From DATDUW01 sp035290185 (lineage in GTDB: Bacteria > Patescibacteriota > Patescibacteriia > UBA9934 > GWF2-40-263), in assembly GCA_035290185.1 (NCBI GenBank), contig DATDUW010000020.1, positions 1 through 7,710 of the forward strand: a stretch of 7,710 nt of DNA, written 5' to 3'. The notes beneath the pieces were generated by a model. It saw only the letters and a program-made list of their open reading frames with translations. It was not told the origin of the DNA and did no database searches. A program made the translations under genes and the position numbers. Positions 6,570 to 7,710 of the stretch are shown here, piece after piece (positions within the stretch are counted from its first letter, which is position 1; every line of letters starts with the position of its first letter).

Positions 6570-6591
6570 TCTTTTCCTTGATGAGAAAAGA
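6570..6591. promoter_or_regulatory. inverted repeat next to the -35 box, candidate operator
   Basis: TCTTTTC (6570-6576) and GAAAAGA (6585-6591) are perfect complements separated by eight bases. The repeat abuts the -35 box of the leftward promoter and precedes the rightward gene, so a bound repressor could affect both. It does not match the CopY-type TACAnnTGTA operator. An overlapping imperfect repeat (6563-6569 with 6578-6584) is also present. Low-complexity sequence makes chance pairing possible. Confidence 0.3.
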
Positions 6592-6603
6592 GAAATAGTG
6601 TTC

Positions 6604-6609
6604 TATAAG
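6604..6609 (+). promoter_or_regulatory. possible -10 box for the rightward gene pair
   Basis: TATAAG matches five of six -10 bases and lies 51 bases before the ATG at 6661. The nearest -35-like hexamer, TTGATG at 6578-6583, is 20 bases away, longer than ideal, so this is a weak call. Confidence 0.3.
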
Positions 6610-6660
6610 AGTAGGTTCCTTTTGTGCATGTTCCTTTAACCTCTTTCCCGAGGAGAGATC

Positions 6661-6978
6661 ATGAGGGCTTTGGAGGTGACGGCGATCTGTCGCAGGTGTG
6701 GCGGACGACCTCGGCCTGTTTATCGGATTGTCATCCCGTCTTGGGAAGATATATTTATTCTCCTTGAACGGGATCATCTGGGGAATCATTTTCCGGATTT
6801 TACCAAAATCCGGATTCGATTTGTCGAGTTGGAAAGCCGACGACTCCCCGGAACGCCGAATTATGCTTCTCCCACGTTTGCTTCTCTCACACTGGAAAGA
6901 GAAGCAAGAAGGAGGGAAGCGATTTGGAGAAGAGTTTTGATAAGAGCCCATGTCCTCTCTCCAGAGGAAGAGGGTTGA
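6661..6978 (+). CDS. hypothetical protein with an N-terminal CxxC motif
   Basis: This 105-residue basic protein is of unknown family. It starts MRALEVTAICRRCGGRPRP, so C10 and C13 form a single CxxC pair, possibly half of a metal site. A mixed hydrophobic region follows (SWEDIFILLERDHLGNHF, then FTKIRIRFVELESRR). The C-terminal half is rich in Arg and Glu and probably helical (about 77-105). The start is supported by AGGAGAG at 6651-6657, the clearest ribosome site in the window, with 5 bases between AGGAG and the ATG. The stop is 58 bases before the preferred start of the glycosyltransferase gene, with no terminator between, so the two are probably co-transcribed. A competing antisense frame covers 6556-6951 but has no ribosome site or family motif. 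It is probably a real gene; its function is unknown. Confidence 0.55.
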   Translation: MRALEVTAICRRCGGRPRPVYRIVIPSWEDIFILLERDHLGNHFPDFTKIRIRFVELESRRLPGTPNYASPTFASLTLEREARRREAIWRRVLIRAHVLSPEEEG

Positions 6979-7036
6979 TCGTTTCGATGCCTTGACTCGC
7001 CCCCAAAAGGTGAGTCTTTCTTTCTCCGTTTTGTCT

Positions 7037-7710
7037 ATGGACTCTTTTTATCTTTTCGACGTTCGTTTTGATGATCTTTCCCATAAGGAATGGGAAGGGC
7101 AAGTTTTGGAATGGCTGCGTGGAAAGACCCCGCGGGTCATCGTGACCCCGAATCCGGAATTTCTCTTGGAGGCGCGGGACAATCCCGTTTTTCGTGATTT
7201 GTTGAACCGTGCGGATTTGTCTCTCCCGGATGGTGTGGGGATTCGATTTGCCTGCGCGGCTCTTGCCGACCACCGGTTGCGTTCTCGCCATCCTGGCGTA
7301 GACGTGCTGCTTTTGCTGGCTGAAATTTGTGCTAGGGAAAAAAAGAGGCTTGTCTTGGTGGGAGGCAGGGACGGAAGTGAAAAAAAGACAGTAGATCGTC
7401 TTCGAAATTTTTTTCCGGCGCTTGAGGTGACCTGTGTTAATCCGGGAAAGGTGCGTGGAGACGCAACAACCGTGGAAGATGATGCAGAGGTTGTGGACAG
7501 GATTCGTGTGTTGTCTCCTGACGTTTTGGTCGTCGGATTGGGGCAGGGAGACGGAAAACGGCAGGGGAAACAGGAGCGATTCATCCGGGAACTGCTTCCG
7601 TTGCTTCCGGGGATCCGTATCGCCATCGGGGTTGGCGGAGCCTTTGATATGATCGGAGGTGTGTTGCCCCGCGCACCAGAACGTCTGCGTCGGATGGGGC
7701 TTGAGTGGCT
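7037..7710 (+). CDS. WecG/TagA/CpsF-family glycosyltransferase (partial, 3' end missing)
   Basis: This enzyme family transfers an N-acetylhexosamine, such as ManNAc, from a UDP-sugar to a lipid-linked acceptor in the synthesis of teichoic acids or surface polysaccharides. The visible 224 residues cover most of the GT26 domain. VTPNPEFLLEA contains T37, LSLPDGVGIRFA contains D65 (proposed catalytic base), HPGVDVL is at 86-92, LVLVGG is at 105-110, VVGLG is at 165-169, and GVGGAFDMIGG to RAPERLRRMGLEWL is at the end. With the ATG at 7037, T37 and D65 fall at the numbers I recall for the Thermoanaerobacter TagA active site, which favours this start. The frame is also open to a GTG at 7010 and an ATG at 6950, the latter overlapping the preceding gene by 29 bases. 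No Shine-Dalgarno sequence serves 7037. The usual P-K-Q-E loop is longer here (GLGQGDGKRQGKQE). The C-terminal appendage lies beyond the window. Confidence 0.93.
   Translation, partial: MDSFYLFDVRFDDLSHKEWEGQVLEWLRGKTPRVIVTPNPEFLLEARDNPVFRDLLNRADLSLPDGVGIRFACAALADHRLRSRHPGVDVLLLLAEICAREKKRLVLVGGRDGSEKKTVDRLRNFFPALEVTCVNPGKVRGDATTVEDDAEVVDRIRVLSPDVLVVGLGQGDGKRQGKQERFIRELLPLLPGIRIAIGVGGAFDMIGGVLPRAPERLRRMGLEW

Noticed and set aside
6556..6951. Minus-strand open frame opposite the small CxxC gene
   Set aside because: It runs through the promoter region and has no ribosome site or motif. The plus-strand frame has a clear Shine-Dalgarno sequence.
7048..7626. Minus-strand open frame opposite the glycosyltransferase
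   Set aside because: The plus strand encodes unmistakable WecG/TagA motifs; the antisense product is Ser/Arg-rich with no family signature.

Overview
The window most likely comes from a bacterial chromosome that uses the standard genetic code: UGA acts as a stop, and several genes end in ordinary TAA, TAG or TGA. The best clue to the host is a three-module protein (heavy-metal-associated domain, DsbD_2/TauE-like membrane core, cupredoxin). I associate this architecture with Candidate Phyla Radiation (Patescibacteria) genomes such as Peregrinibacteria. That is a guess from gene content, not a phylogenetic result. Shine-Dalgarno sequences are clear at only one or two genes.

Layout. (1) Bases 1-1320 are a complete IS4-family insertion sequence with perfect 17-bp terminal inverted repeats. 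It encodes one DDE transposase, and a terminator-like hairpin sits just before the transposase ATG. (2) Bases 1321-1718 are an open, GC-rich reading frame that starts abruptly at the right end of the IS. It looks like the 3' part of a gene cut by the insertion, and a strong terminator hairpin follows it. (3) Bases 1880-2266 encode a small membrane-anchored YtxH-like protein. It converges on the next operon across a shared bidirectional terminator. (4) Bases 2305-6518, on the minus strand, form a three-gene copper-handling operon. In transcription order it encodes a small exported Cys/Met/His protein, the HMA-DsbD_2-cupredoxin fusion, and a CopA-type Cu(I) P1B-ATPase. A plausible promoter lies at 6540-6569. 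(5) Reading rightward from about 6600 are a small unrecognised CxxC protein and then a WecG/TagA/CpsF-family glycosyltransferase that runs off the right edge.

The three minus-strand genes probably work together in copper export. CopA would pump Cu(I) out of the cytosol. The fusion protein carries a cytosolic CxxC metal-binding domain, a membrane core with a pseudo-symmetric cysteine pair, and an outward-facing Cu-binding domain, so it could pass metal or electrons across the membrane. The small exported protein could buffer metal outside. No CopY, CueR or CsoR-like regulator is visible, but two inverted repeats in the operon's leader and promoter region are candidate control sites.

The most unusual items are the fused copper protein with its non-classical cupredoxin ligands, the small Cys/Met/His protein heading the operon, the extra C-terminal hydrophobic segment of CopA, and the IS that truncates a gene of distinct composition. 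I found no tRNA, rRNA, CRISPR array or obviously novel defence system.
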